Assembly: GCA_963995525.1 (NCBI GenBank)
Contig: OZ023214.1
Span: 33,004,887-33,068,886, forward strand
Source of the DNA: Escarpia spicata
Lineage: Eukaryota; Annelida; Polychaeta; Sabellida; Siboglinidae
DNA length: 64,000 nt
Direction: 5' to 3'
How positions within the stretch are numbered: the stretch's first letter is position 1; each line of letters starts with the position of its first letter. Positions 1 through 25,737 of this stretch are shown here, piece by piece. A program made the position numbers and the translations under genes. The notes under the pieces were generated by a model that was given only the letters and a program-made list of their open reading frames with translations, was not told where the DNA came from and did not search any database.

Positions 1-82
1 ATGATATATCATGTATATATATATAGATTATAAACAGCAGAAAATAAACATATTACTATTATTAGATAATCAATTTGCGTCC

Positions 83-88
83 TTTAAT
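83..88 (-). terminator. possible APRT polyadenylation signal (ATTAAA)
   Basis: On the minus strand ATTAAA, the common variant signal, lies about 126 nt after the APRT stop. No AATAAA is present on that strand in the 213 bases left in the window, so this is the best candidate, but the 3' end could lie outside the window. Confidence 0.35.
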
Positions 89-213
89 ACTTAATTTTTA
101 ACAGCTGCGGATAAATTACATCATCAGAATCAAACTGGAGCCCGAGATCATCTGATACCAATGATATGTCCACTAATACCTTGTTGATATGTACTTCATC
201 ATTCTATCTCCTT

Positions 214-14638
<14,425 letters not shown>

Positions 14639-15248
14639 GCATGTCCTAATGCTTTCAAATTCACACGTTACCAGAATATCAAGAAAGTGCTTGAACTGTT
14701 CGACTTTGAAACCCTCTGTTTACAATCAATATTACACGTGTCGGTCAGTCAGCGACACTGGCCGGAGCATTCACTTCTTCCGAGAGTAGCCGTAGTTCAG
14801 TATTTTCAAAGTCCGGAAATGAGCCAATTAATCACATCCGATACGTAGTCTTACAGGCATTTTTATAAGCACGTATTTTAATTAAAATTAATTAATTAAC
14901 CAAAATACCAGAATTAAATTTCCAACCGTGGATCGATATAATATTATGTAATTCAAATGCATTGCAAATGCAATGGTTATACTTGATATTTATGACGTAA
15001 TACGTAGGCTAACCTATTTCAAAGTGTGCAGTATTTTTAAATGTAGTTTCTTCGTAATATTGTACGTATATAGGCCCTATACGCGCGTCTGGTAGGCCTA
15101 CACATATATACCCCCAGCCAATTAATTAAGGTTCAAATTATTTGAAAAAATAAATTTAATATACAAAATGAGGGGTAATATGTTCCAGCCTTTTTCACAT
15201 GCCTCCAGTCAGATCAACTAGTCCCCCCAATCAATCACACATGCAATC

Positions 15249-15318
15249 ATGCACGCACGCGCACGCGAACCCGCACACACACACGCACGCACACACACGC
15301 GCGCGCGCACACACACAT
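15249..15318. repeat. CA/CG-rich simple repeat
   Basis: Interrupted (CA)n with CGCACGCACG and CGCGCGCG segments; mixed purine-pyrimidine alternation of the Z-DNA-prone kind. Non-coding. Confidence 0.9.
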
Positions 15319-15595
15319 TTAATACTGTAATTTTGATACACATATATGCCTGCCAACTCTCCCGGAATTTGCGTGAACTCTCGGATAAACCCAAAATCAA
15401 GGAGAGTCTACCGGAATACAGGCAAATATTCCGGACTTTCGTTTAAAATCTCCAACAGCACCCCCACGTGTCATCATCCGAGGCAGCACGACACCACGGG
15501 ATACTTGCTGACACGTGCTGAACCGCTGAAGTTCCGGCGATAAATCTCCAAAAGCCCCCCCCCCCGTTTTCCGATGTTAAGATCCGAGACAGCGC

Positions 15596-17054
15596 AACGA
15601 GACAGTGTGTTGATGAAGAGACTATTAGGAAAACTATTAATAATCTTCCCACAAAAAAACAGCTCTGGATTTGATGGCATTTCATCAAAATTCCTCAAGA
15701 TAATTGAGCCTGCAATTATAAAATCATTAAAGCTGTTAATAAACCAAGTTTTAAAATCTGGGATATTCCCAGACAAACAAAAAATTGCAAAAGTTATTCC
15801 TATATTTTAGAGCAAACTATTCAACGGAATTTGCTGCGCTTGAGCTAATAGATAGAATTATAACTAAAATGGATAATAATGATGAACCAATTAATGTATT
15901 TCTCGACCTTTCTAAGGCGTTTGATACTATTGACCATAACATTTTACTTAACAAATGAACTTACTATGGCCTAAATGGTTCAACTTTGCAGTTATTCAGA
16001 AGTTACTTACAAAACAGGAAACAATACACTGAATTTGAACAAATAAATTCAGACATCTTACCTATAACAATCGGCGTCCCACAAGGTTCAATCCTTGGAT
16101 CACTATTATTTATCATTTACATAAATGATTTCTCACAAGCCAGTCAATTATTTAATTTCGTCATGTACGCTGATGACACCACATTATCCATCTCTTTAAA
16201 ATGTCTTAACAACAACAACAACACACGCAACAAAAGTACAGAATCCTTAATAAATGAAGAACTTTTTAAAGTTAATGAATGGCTAAACATAAATAAATTA
16301 TCTTTAAATAAAAGCAAATAAAAATACATGATTTTTCATATGCCTAATAAACGCACGCAGACTCTTATGCTTAAAATAGATAATATAAATATTGAAAGAG
16401 TAGATGAATTTAACTTTCTAGGATTGACTTTAGATACTAACCTAAATTGGAAAAAACACACTGAGAAAATTTCAAATAAGTGCTCCAAACCAATTGGCAT
16501 AATAAACAGATTAAAATATGTATTACCTTTAGATATAAAAGTATTGTTATATAACACATTAATATTATCTCATATCAATTATTGTACCATGGTTTGGGGA
16601 TACCAAATAAATAGAATTACAAAAAAAAGCCGTGCGTATAATAACCTTAAACAAATACAACTCACACACGGAACCACTTTAAAAAAAACTTAAACTACTA
16701 AAAGTAGAAGACATATTAAAGTTACATGAATTAAAATTTTACTTTAAATACATCCATAAAATGTTACCTCCTTATTTACTTAACTGGCAAATTATCCCAA
16801 GTGTAAACATACATAATTATAATACTCGTGAAAAAAATTATATACATACTTTTAGAACTAAGCATGAATTTGCAATGGAATGTCTCAAATACAGCCTACC
16901 ACATGCCATAAATGACACCCCCGATATAATCAAAGACAAAATATATACTCACAGTTTGCGAGGCTTCTCATTTTATATAAAAACATACTTGTTACACAAA
17001 TATAATGATTCATGCACTCTATCAAATTTCTACACATGTCAACAGAACCATTAA
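15596..17054 (+). pseudogene. reverse transcriptase pseudogene of the LINE
   Basis: Coding part of the 15596-18300 element. Lesions: +1 shift at the A-run 15653-15659, an internal deletion with a frame change near 15810, TGA at 15956, TAA at 16319, and a frame change near 16690. The active-site YADD and the A and B motifs are intact, so the copy decayed in place after a 5'-truncated insertion. Confidence 0.88.
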
Positions 17055-18300
17055 AAACAATACATTTGATGCTAGCTTCAGGCAACCAGCACACATACAA
17101 ACTTACATTCTCACATAAAACAAGCACATAAAACATACAGGGATTTATGCGATTACATTGCATAACAAGTTTTACGCGAGGCAACCAAGGCAACACTAAA
17201 GTCCTAGAGCCAGCCTGCAGGCTAGGTAAACAAGCTGACACTGTACCTTGACCAGGTCAGAGTCCAATAGCCTGAAGGCGTGCCGGCCTTCCCGCGCTTT
17301 AGCGTAGTGATACAGTAAAACCTAGTCCGACCATTCAGGACATAAAAGGCCACTGCACCTCCAGCAGCGGCCACATTTGAAATTCCTCGTGTTCAGTTGT
17401 TTATCGAATATCGTATCAGTTTTGACTCCACCTCCCTCCCCTCCTGCCATAAGACTAGTTATAAGTATGTATGGGATTTTCACAACACGCACATGTGTTA
17501 ATTTTAGCTTTGCTGACGCTTTTCCCTGTTTCTAAATGGTACACGAGGTTTTGCCTTAAAGCTTTTTCCTCCTTCAAGTGTACGCAGGGTTTTTAGGGCG
17601 GTAATTAAAATAGGATTAATAAACGGTGTGGCGGAAGGCGGAATGGCCCCACCTCTCTCTAGGATGTGGTAATAGTTAGTAGTTTTAATCGTCTAAATGT
17701 CTGGGAGGCGTCTTTTTAATAGTTCTGGTGTATTACCATAATTTAAGTATGGTATTCTATAATGTGGGCCTTGTTTTTAGAATGTATAGATAAAATAAAT
17801 GGGGCAATGTTTAAGACCTCAAATGGCCCACATTTGATTGTATTGTGTTTTAGCTAACAACTCATCCAATTATCGGGTGAATATTAAATAAATGTCAGAA
17901 GGTTATTCTGGCCACATTTCTTCCATATCTGGTGTTGTCTTGTTGCATTGCGTAAATGAGATAGACACCTTGTAAAATGACCACATAAATTATCACGTAA
18001 ATAGGGTGGCTCCTACGATAGCGACAATTGTGTCTTAATAGGAGTCACCGACCCCGATTGAATAAGCTATATGATTAATATCTATGGTACACCAATACCA
18101 TAATAGCTGTACATGCGTGTGTATGTATTTTCCGAATAGTATGTTGAACATATAATGATATACGTTTATGTATGTCTGCATAATGTTTATATTTGTTGTT
18201 TATAACAGCATAAGTGATGTTCAAAAACCAATTAATTGTGTACCTATATGGGGTCAAATAAACGTTATGTTATGTTATGTCATGTCATGTTATGTTATGT
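15596..18300 (+). mobile_element. non-LTR retrotransposon (LINE), 5'-truncated and decayed
   Basis: Remnant of a Jockey/CR1-type LINE starting inside the reverse transcriptase region. In order: VDEETIRKTINNLPTK (one frame), then SSGFDGISSKFLK and IKSLKLLINQVLKSGIFP after a frameshift at an A7 run (15653-15659); motif A as LDLSKAFDTIDHNILL; in-frame TGA at 15956; motif B GVPQGSILGSLLFIIYIND; catalytic motif C YADDTTL; then WLNINKLSLNKSK, a stop, and the thumb/C-terminal part with YNTLILSHINYCTMVWG. The C-terminal frame ends near 17052. A ~1.2-kb 3' UTR follows with AATAAA at 18257-18262 and a tail of TTATG/TCATG units (18264-18300), typical of LINEs ending in short tandem repeats. About 50 residues between VIPIF and NYSTEFAALELIDRI are missing. 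The endonuclease domain is absent. Dead copy. Confidence 0.9.
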
Positions 18301-18533
18301 GACATGGGAATCGTGCTGAATCGCTGATGAATCTCCAGGAATTGCACAAAAGTTGGCATGTATGTAGGCCTACGTGTATATGTTTGGAAGCTTAGGGCTT
18401 ACCTAGGTATTAAGGTCATGTTAAATTAGGGCCAACAGTCTCAAAGATTGCTCCTTCGATTCAAAGCGTCACCGGGTAATCTCGGGTATTCGCTACGGTT
18501 GAACAAAGAACGATGCGTCGCACAGCGCAATGA

Positions 18534-18613
18534 CGACGACGACGACGGCGGCGGCGGTGGCGGCGACTACGACGGCGACGGCGACTACGACGGCGACGAC
18601 GACAGCGACGACG
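18534..18613. repeat. GAC/GGC trinucleotide-rich tract
   Basis: Imperfect trinucleotide repeat (GACGACGACGGCGGCGGTGG, then CGGCGACTAC units). It gives poly-Asp/Gly on one strand and poly-Arg or poly-Val on the other, so the ORFs here are repeat artefacts. Strongly CpG-rich compared with its surroundings. Confidence 0.9.
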
Positions 18614-18835
18614 TAGAAAACACAGCAACAAATGCCGAAAGCGACCACACAAAGACAATAACGTCCTGGCGCAGCGACAACTGATCGTGACCGAGATGTT
18701 GATGCAACAACACAGATTAACGACGATGATGACAGCAACAAACACAATGATAGTTCTAATACTGACACCTGTCCATAGTTCACTGAATCAAAGCAATGCA
18801 CATGTTGGGTGAACACTTATAAATAGGCCCTACTT

Positions 18836-19403
18836 CAACGGTTCTTAAACCCTGGGTCGCGACCCAAAATTGAGTCGCCAAACCATTTCAGTGGGTCGCC
18901 AAGTGTTTTCAGTGTTAAGTGATTGTCCGAACTTTCCTTTATTAACCCTCTTGTCCGTACCAAATGCATGCGAGACAAATACTTTCCACCAAGTCTTATT
19001 TAAATATCACACAGCATTTCGGATTATCTTTCTCTGCAAAATGTCTATCGGATTGATTGCCTCATTATCTTCGCCAGTAGGGTCTGGGGCGTATGACGTA
19101 AATTAGTGTAATATTCTTGAAACCGTTTTGAAATCGTGCGAAATTCCCGAACCAATTCGCAATATTTGCTTTTGAGTTGCAAGAAGTGTCCTAATTTTAC
19201 TCAAAAAAACAGAGACCGGTGATGTTTTGGTAAAGTGATTCCTAGCCCCGTGATCAGCAAGCACGTTTAATCTCATTTTATTCATTTATTTATATTATCC
19301 CTATTTATATTATCATTATTTTTTTAATTTATCACAAGAAGGCAGGCCAAGCCAGTTTACGGAACGGCATTTGGGTCGCAGCCAAAAGAGGTTATAAACG
19401 CTG
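18836..19403. mobile_element. non-autonomous hAT element with 8-bp target duplication
   Basis: Left end CAACGGTTCTTAAACCCTGG, then GTCGCGACCC; right end GGGTCGCAGCCAAAAGAGGT, then TATAAACGCTG. These match the familiar hAT terminal pattern (CAG-GGTTCT-AAAC next to GGGTCGCGACCC). The flanking 8-mers are CCCTACTT and CTCTACTT, seven of eight identical, as expected of a hAT 8-bp duplication. The 568-bp interior has no transposase frame. Confidence 0.85.
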
Positions 19404-21400
19404 CTCTACTTGCTGACAGAGTCGTGTGTAGGCCAAGGGTTATAACGTTTCATACATCTAACTAACCTTGCATAATACCCAAATGCAAGCATGTCGTACG
19501 TTCGCATTTGTCATCGCTCCGTGACAAATGACTCACTGTAAACAATAAACAATAAATCATCTCTTTGGTGCCGATGTCCGTGTATATATTTCTCTGACTG
19601 GCACGAACCAGACAGCTAAGTTTACTGGGCGCAGCGGTTGACTGACGTCTAGAGAACCAAGGTTAGGCAAGGCCGCGTCATTTTACATCAACTCTTCAGA
19701 AAAAATCCTGGATCTGCCATAAACTGCGTCAGGTTCTCCTAAAGCAATCCACAGTAGGTATAGCTATACTCGTCTGATACATTAATGCATATGTGTCGGA
19801 ATGGGGCGGGGGTGAGACCGTGAGGGTTCAGCCCCCAAATGTTAAGTGAGGGGGGGGGGCGTAGCCGCCCGGCCAATATTGCGCGGGTGTTTTTTTGAAG
19901 AAAAAAAATGTTGGTGATCACCATTCAAGTTAATTGGTTCTTCGGAATAAAATGTAAAAAATGGAATAATTATAATTAAATATAGTATTTTGTTCGTTAA
20001 AATGTTCAAGCATACCCATGCACCCCTTATTTTTCGTGGCAAAATGTAGAACGTAATTCCTGGAAATGTTTCAACAGCACCCGGCACCTCCCCCCCCCCC
20101 CTTCCTATATCATATGTTCAACAGCGCGGTTCCAAGTGTTGAATGACAGCGTCATTGGGGACATTGTGTGAACAGTCTGACATTGTTCGAAGTGTTGAAT
20201 GAAAAGCAATGGAAAATGTTGAACGTCACCGAGAAAGAAAAAAAATCTCCAACACCCCTTCCCCTCGGCTTCCGAAATCATGTATGACCCCGAACCGACA
20301 GCGACAGCGGAGGGCTGAACTGAAGGCCCGGGCTCAGTTCCATCAACATTTTAAAAGTTAGTTGCGACGCAAGTGTAGGCCCTAATGATTTCTCTTTACG
20401 TTCGCGAAATTATTTACAATGCCTAATCATTAATGTTTGACGTTCGCGTCCCGGCTGCTGGTTCTACTGACGCTGAACATGTCGGTGTTCCGGAAGACAT
20501 TGAAAGTGCACACTGTGGTTTGACTTCGACGGATGTATCAGATGGATCTGGGTGGAAGGTAGGAGGAAGGGGGGTGAGAGAGCAAGACAGGAAAAAGAAG
20601 ATGAAAGAATGAGTGAATATGGATACCAAGACTGGTGGCTGCATCTGACACGTTCTCACGTGCACGCACGGGCATGGGAGCCCACTTGTATTAAAGGTGG
20701 GGTTGGATATATGTTTAGTCCCAAGTATTTCGGCAAAAGGTGCAGTTGAAGGTTTCAGGTGAGCCTGAAGTGTGGATGATACAGTAAGAACAAATATTCA
20801 ACACTAGGCCTACCACCCCTGGGCCAGACCAAACAAAAACCAACACTATAAGGCTGCGAAAAAATTATCTCCCAACAATATATATCCCATCATCGGGCAC
20901 CATGACACCACGAACAAATTCCAATAGCTTCATCCCCCATCTTCCGAACTTCAGTCCACCACTATTAAAATGTTCCGACATGTACGAGTAGGCCTATTGT
21001 GTAACAAATGTAATAAAACACTTGTATTTGTATGAAAAAGCTGACATAACTTTTACTGACCGAAATCTTACATTACATTAGTAGAAAGAGCAGCGATTAC
21101 TGTCCATGAGTATCGCAGGTCGGTTTTTCTAATGCACAGTTTTATACCGTGAATGGCCACCGTTGACTGCGATGGGCATACAGCCAAATCTGCAATCGCT
21201 TGCTGTATGCCAGGCGCCGTATAAATCTACGATTCCGTCTCATTTGTCTGGAAGTGCCTGGATGAGTTCCCGTCTGTTAGGAGGTCTATGAGCCCTTCGC
21301 TAAACAGGGTAACACCACATGTATTAAGGATTCGTCCGCCATTACCCAATCCCCAATAGAATGAATTAGCATTATGCAGTTTGTGTGAATTTCAGAGAGG
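19404..21400. other. spacer, no supported gene
   Basis: Intergenic between APRT and the CD109-like gene. Contains poly-C/G runs (19848-19860, 20088-20101) and repeated scraps of the type TCTCCAACA-CCCC-CTTCCGA (near 4700, 15450, 20250, 20930), likely fragments of one old dispersed repeat. No exon recognised. Confidence 0.5.
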
Positions 21401-21418
21401 ACTTATGTGTAGTGTTGA

Positions 21419-22300
21419 GTGAGTCGAAATTCTGCAACGTGGTATCAGAGCTGTCAAATTATGTACAAGCTGCTTAGTATCATGTTTAGAGTGATGAAAA
21501 ACCTCCACGACACAGGCAATTTTAAATCAAAATGGATTCTAAAAATCAAGAGTATCATTGATAGATGTGGACTATCTAACATGTGGCATGATCATGGAAA
21601 TGGAAATATAAAATGGTTGAAGCATACCCTAGGATTTAAAATGAAAGACATCAACAGACACACATGGCACAATGAAATTCGTGTAAATAGGCTGTGTTCA
21701 AATTACATAATATTTTAAAATGAAGCAGGGCTCGAGAAGTATTTAATCTACTTGAGCCCAACTGACAGAATCAATTTATGTAAATTTCGTTGTGGAAATC
21801 ACAAATTACGTATTTCTGTTGGTCGTTATCTCCCCGAAAATGCTCACAGGCTGTGTAACTTATGCAACAATGGAGACCAAGGTGATGCATATCAGTATGT
21901 ACGTGTATGTCCATAACTAGTAGAAGAAATATCAACATACACAAAGAAATACTTTAGAATCAGACCTAATACTTTGACAATGAACCAGTTGTTTAATGTA
22001 CATAATGTGAAACAGTTGACAGACGAATCATTGTTGCTTATAGTTAATTTACTAGTCATAGTAAATGAGTTCAAATTGTGCAATACATGTATAAATACTA
22101 TAATACATGGTTTATTTTACTTTACACTATTTTACATTATTTGGTTTGCACTCCTGATTAAAAAATTATTGAAAATACGTAATACAGTAAGGTCACTGAA
22201 CATGTTATGCATTGTGTGTTGTTTATGTTTACATACTGTAAATAATATTTATACAATATAAGTCTAGATGTTATTAATAATACAATAAAGTTCTATTAAA
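21419..22300 (+). mobile_element. LINE C-terminal remnant
   Basis: A single frame with two stops (TAA at 21716-21718 and 21914-21916) reads the C-terminal region typical of CR1/L2-like LINEs: WYQSCQIMYKLLSIMFRVMK, CGLSNMWHDHGN, INLCKFRCGNHKLRISVGRY, the Cys motif RLCNLCNNGDQGDAYQYVRVC, then KYFRIRPNTLTMNQLFN. AATAAAG lies near 22283. Reverse transcriptase motifs are absent, so it is a 5'-truncated dead copy, from a different LINE lineage than 15596-18300. Confidence 0.75.
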
Positions 22301-22309
22301 ATTTACTGT

Positions 22310-24240
22310 AGAGAGAAAAATTCTCTCATACACCGCAAGGGGTCGCAGGGAAAAAACCCTCATTGTTATTATCACTTATTGTCAGTAGGTGCTTTCCTTC
22401 GTATAGGTACAGGTGTCATTTGGATTTATGTCACCACAGCAAATCACTGTCTGGTTCTAGAAGAAATGAAGGGATGTCAGGTTAGAAATTTGGTCTGTCG
22501 GAAATCAGGTATGACTCCCATGGAGTCGTGCGGTCAGTGTTGGGGTTGACTCACCCCAACCCACATCGTAATATGCCGAGACGCGGTTGCGTTCATCACT
22601 TGGTAGGCGCGGCATTTCAAGTACTAACAAACATTCTGTGGTGGCCTTTTTATTGCCTTTATCAAGACTACATACGCCACTCCTTAAAATCGTCACACAC
22701 TACTTTATGTGAAAAGTATTACCACACAAATTAAACGAAATGAAACGTGCAAATGAAATGAAACGTGACATGGTCACGCATAACTGACTAACTCGTTGCC
22801 ATGAAATATAATAATTCATGCAAAAACCGACTCATCATATTATCGTCACATAAATATGCGTAACATTAAAGTAAGTGTTAAGTTTCTTTAACGCTGAGCA
22901 TATAAAACAAAGTGGACCTATACTTAGCCTTCGTAGCAACACGATCAATAGCCATGGACACCATCAAGGAAATAATCGGCACACACAACTCTATGAGTTC
23001 TGCCATTATGCGTTTAACAATAATGTTCAATCATCCACCCATCAATACGTCTAATCCAATTAATTGCATTAACATCATGTTTCTCTCGCGAATTGGCGCA
23101 CCTGTAACACTTTATTTTCCTTGCGATACGTACTAACGAGCAATTCTCACGTAGGACCTAATGTTCACCGTATTCTTTGACATAAAGCCCTTTATTGGAC
23201 ATTGTTGCCCTGGGGCAAGATATCAGTTTTATGCTGTGAGAGCGTTATGTACACATGTGCCCTATTTAAAGAAAAAAACGCCAACAATTAACACAAAGTC
23301 AGTGCTGCCATATCATATCAATATGTAAAACATATTTATTTCAGATTTCTTCTGAATATGCTGTTTTGAATACAACATTATAGCATACTGCATGGTAGGT
23401 GGTGAAGAATGTTTTATTTTGAAAAAAATTACATAATTATTCCAACAAAGTTATGCGACCGTCTCTACGCATCCACCTCGAAAGCAGTGAAGATGAAAGA
23501 GGTACTCCGACAAATGTGGGTAGTATAGGACATTATGTGCTGCAGGCCAACATACATCTGGTCGAGAAGGTGCGAGAACTATACTGTCAAAAACATCACA
23601 ATATTTCCTCGAATGACATGATATTCTTTTTGAAAATGTTATATAGATATATTTATATAAAATGTAGGGTCTCGGAAACATTTAAGACATTTTTAAAAAT
23701 GTTTCATAGATCATCCACTTTTATGTGAAAAAAAAAAAAACACGTTTTGTGATATTTGAGGACACGTTTTTCTGATGCTTTAAAAACATTATTGCGTTTT
23801 CTGGACATGTGACTGATCTGTGAGATCGTGATGATGCTTGCTTTTGTAGTTAATTCGATTGCTGCTTCCTCTGAAAGGTAGCCAGGCGTGCAAGTTCAGT
23901 TGAAATCACGAAGACTTTATGACTTTAGTGAATACCATTTTAATAATTAAACAAGGCTTCCAATGAATTCCACCCCCAGATTTAATTGGCCTACGGGACG
24001 ATCTACAGCGCTGGGTGTGAGATAGAGAGCGCGCGTACCATCGTGTTAAGATGACAAGCGGGCCTATCGCTCCGGGCCGGGCCTCTAAAAAAAAAAGTGA
24101 TACAATTAGACGGGTCTACGACAGTGTTCGAAATCACTGCCGACCCGGAGGCCCGAGACTGTCAAACATTTCGTCGGGCCAGTAACTTTGAAAAAGTGCC
24201 GGCCCGCTAGACCGGAAGAATGCTAAAACAAAGTAATGGA
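22310..24240. other. spacer, no supported gene
   Basis: No recognised exon. A minus-strand frame around 22505-22630 (MPRLPSDERNRVSAYYDVGW) faintly resembles the start of Tc1-like transposases but is too short to call. Confidence 0.45.
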
Positions 24241-24250
24241 ACTCTTGTCT

Positions 24251-24629
24251 AGTATCCCGGGCCAACGTCGATTTCGTCATTATAACTACACGTTTGCCTA
24301 AATTTGATACCTCAGTGGTTTAGTTCTATCATTCAAGATCATCCCATGCATATTTATATTACGAAAAGATTGCGTCTTAGCACATGTTTGATGCCCAAAG
24401 GGCGACCCGGTTTGCGTCGGTCTGCGTCGCTACGGCCGCGCGTTACCGCAGTGAGTGTATGTTGTTGCAAACTGGGTTGCTTTTTGGGCTTCAAAGGTGC
24501 GCTAAGACGCGATATTTTTGTAACGTAAATATTCATGGGATGATGTTGAATAATGGCAATAACACATGAGGTATCAAGATTATACAAAAATTTTGTTATA
24601 ACGACGAAGTCGAGGTGGGCGCGGATACA
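24251..24629. mobile_element. foldback (palindromic) element F1
   Basis: Almost the whole element is an imperfect inverted repeat with arms of ~180 bp around a centre near 24440. Left arm words: GATACCTCAG, CATCCCATGCATATTTA, GCGTCTTAGCAC, ACCCGGTTTGC. The right arm, reverse-complemented, reads GATACCTCATG, CATCCCATGAATATTTA, GCGTCTTAGCGCAC, ACCCAGTTTGC. Outer ends share GTATCC-CGCCCACCTCGACTTCG. Related to the palindrome at 27201-27530. No coding capacity. Confidence 0.8.
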
Positions 24630-25400
24630 GGTCCCTATATAGTATACTATATACTAGACAAATTAAGTGCCAACAATGGTGAAATGTGTGTACTTCCGTA
24701 CGGGACGTTTAACGTGGTACAAAAACAAGTTGGAAAAACAATAAAATGTCGAGCTGTCGGAAATATGTAGGAGTATTAGGACAGACTTAGCCTGAACTGG
24801 TATATTAATAAATGTCATGCGTTACAGCTGCACATGTATATACCTACTCGTGTAATTATGTTAATATTTTGACCACCAACTTTTGTGTGGAACCACCAAC
24901 TTTTGAAAGTGGAATGTCCAACTAACCACCAACTGTTCAGCTAAGGTGTAGAACACTGGTCTACGAATGCATCGATCCGTAATGCAACATTCATCTTTTT
25001 GTAAATTCCTTTTTTTGTAAACTACTTTAGCTATTTGCAAAACTTTCAAAATTAATATGAACGTGACTACGACCTATATCCATGCACGGTCAGCGCCGGT
25101 CAATAGTCGTCACGGTCGAGTGCCCTCAGGCTACGGAGAAGCACATTTTCCTGTAAAGTCTCGTCATCTTCCAACTACACGTGAGTCACATTGGTGATGT
25201 GTTATCGACGGCGAATAATACCGGTCGACACAATAACAATTTGCCGACATTGTCTATGCCATATCGACTCGACAACACGTTGGTGTTCCGCGGTACCAGG
25301 CGTTTTTAAGTGCGTGTTTGGGTGCGAGAGTATAGTCAGTCCTGGTACGCACCGCGCCCATTCAACCAAGCCGTGATGTCTCCGCTTGGTGCTGATAGCT

Positions 25401-25426
25401 TGACGTCACGAGTAGTCTCTATATAA
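25401..25426 (+). promoter_or_regulatory. probable core promoter: CRE + TATA box
   Basis: A perfect palindromic cAMP-response element TGACGTCA (25401-25408) lies 12 bp before TATATAA (25420-25426). Transcription would start near 25450, by TTTCAGG. The surrounding ~25080-25520 is CpG-richer than the neighbourhood. A good splice donor follows at 25513, which together suggests a first exon. Function is inferred from sequence only. Confidence 0.6.
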
Positions 25427-25449
25427 GCATCCGAGTTCATGTAGAGGCC

Positions 25450-25512
25450 GTTTCAGGTGAAACACGCTTTCGTAGTACAAGCTTGTTGAAGTTCGCCGGA
25501 CGACAAACGAAC
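25450..25512 (+). other. probable non-coding first exon of the CD109-like gene
   Basis: Downstream of the CRE/TATA pair; no ATG between 25450 and 25512; ends ACAAACGAAC before a consensus donor GTAAGTAAAT. The matching acceptor is TTTCCTTTTTCAG at 29099-29111, 27 nt before the ATG of the CD109-like coding exon 1. The ~3.6-kb intron would hold the TIR element 25738-27598. The link is inference: no transcript is visible from DNA. Confidence 0.5.
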
Positions 25513-25737
25513 GTAAGTAAATTAAACGCGCCAGTGTTTGGGAATGTTGTCAGATTCGTAATGTCTAATGAGGGCGGGGAATGGCTCCTTCAAGTTCGTG
25601 GCTTCCAAGTTTGATTCACCGCGTACGGCAAACCTACGAGCATTTCCCACGATTCTATCGGCATGTTACTGTTAGTAAACAAGGGGGTCGGGGAATGTCA
25701 GTGGCCCGGGGGCGGGGATTTCTCTCGTACACTCTCA

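Noticed and set aside
18448..18816. Asp/Gly-, Arg- or Val-rich ORFs
   Set aside because: Products of the GAC/GGC trinucleotide tract.
22505..22696. Minus frame MPRLPSDERNRVSAYYDVGW resembling a Tc1-like transposase start
   Set aside because: Similarity stops after ~20 residues and no helix-turn-helix continuation or TIRs were found.
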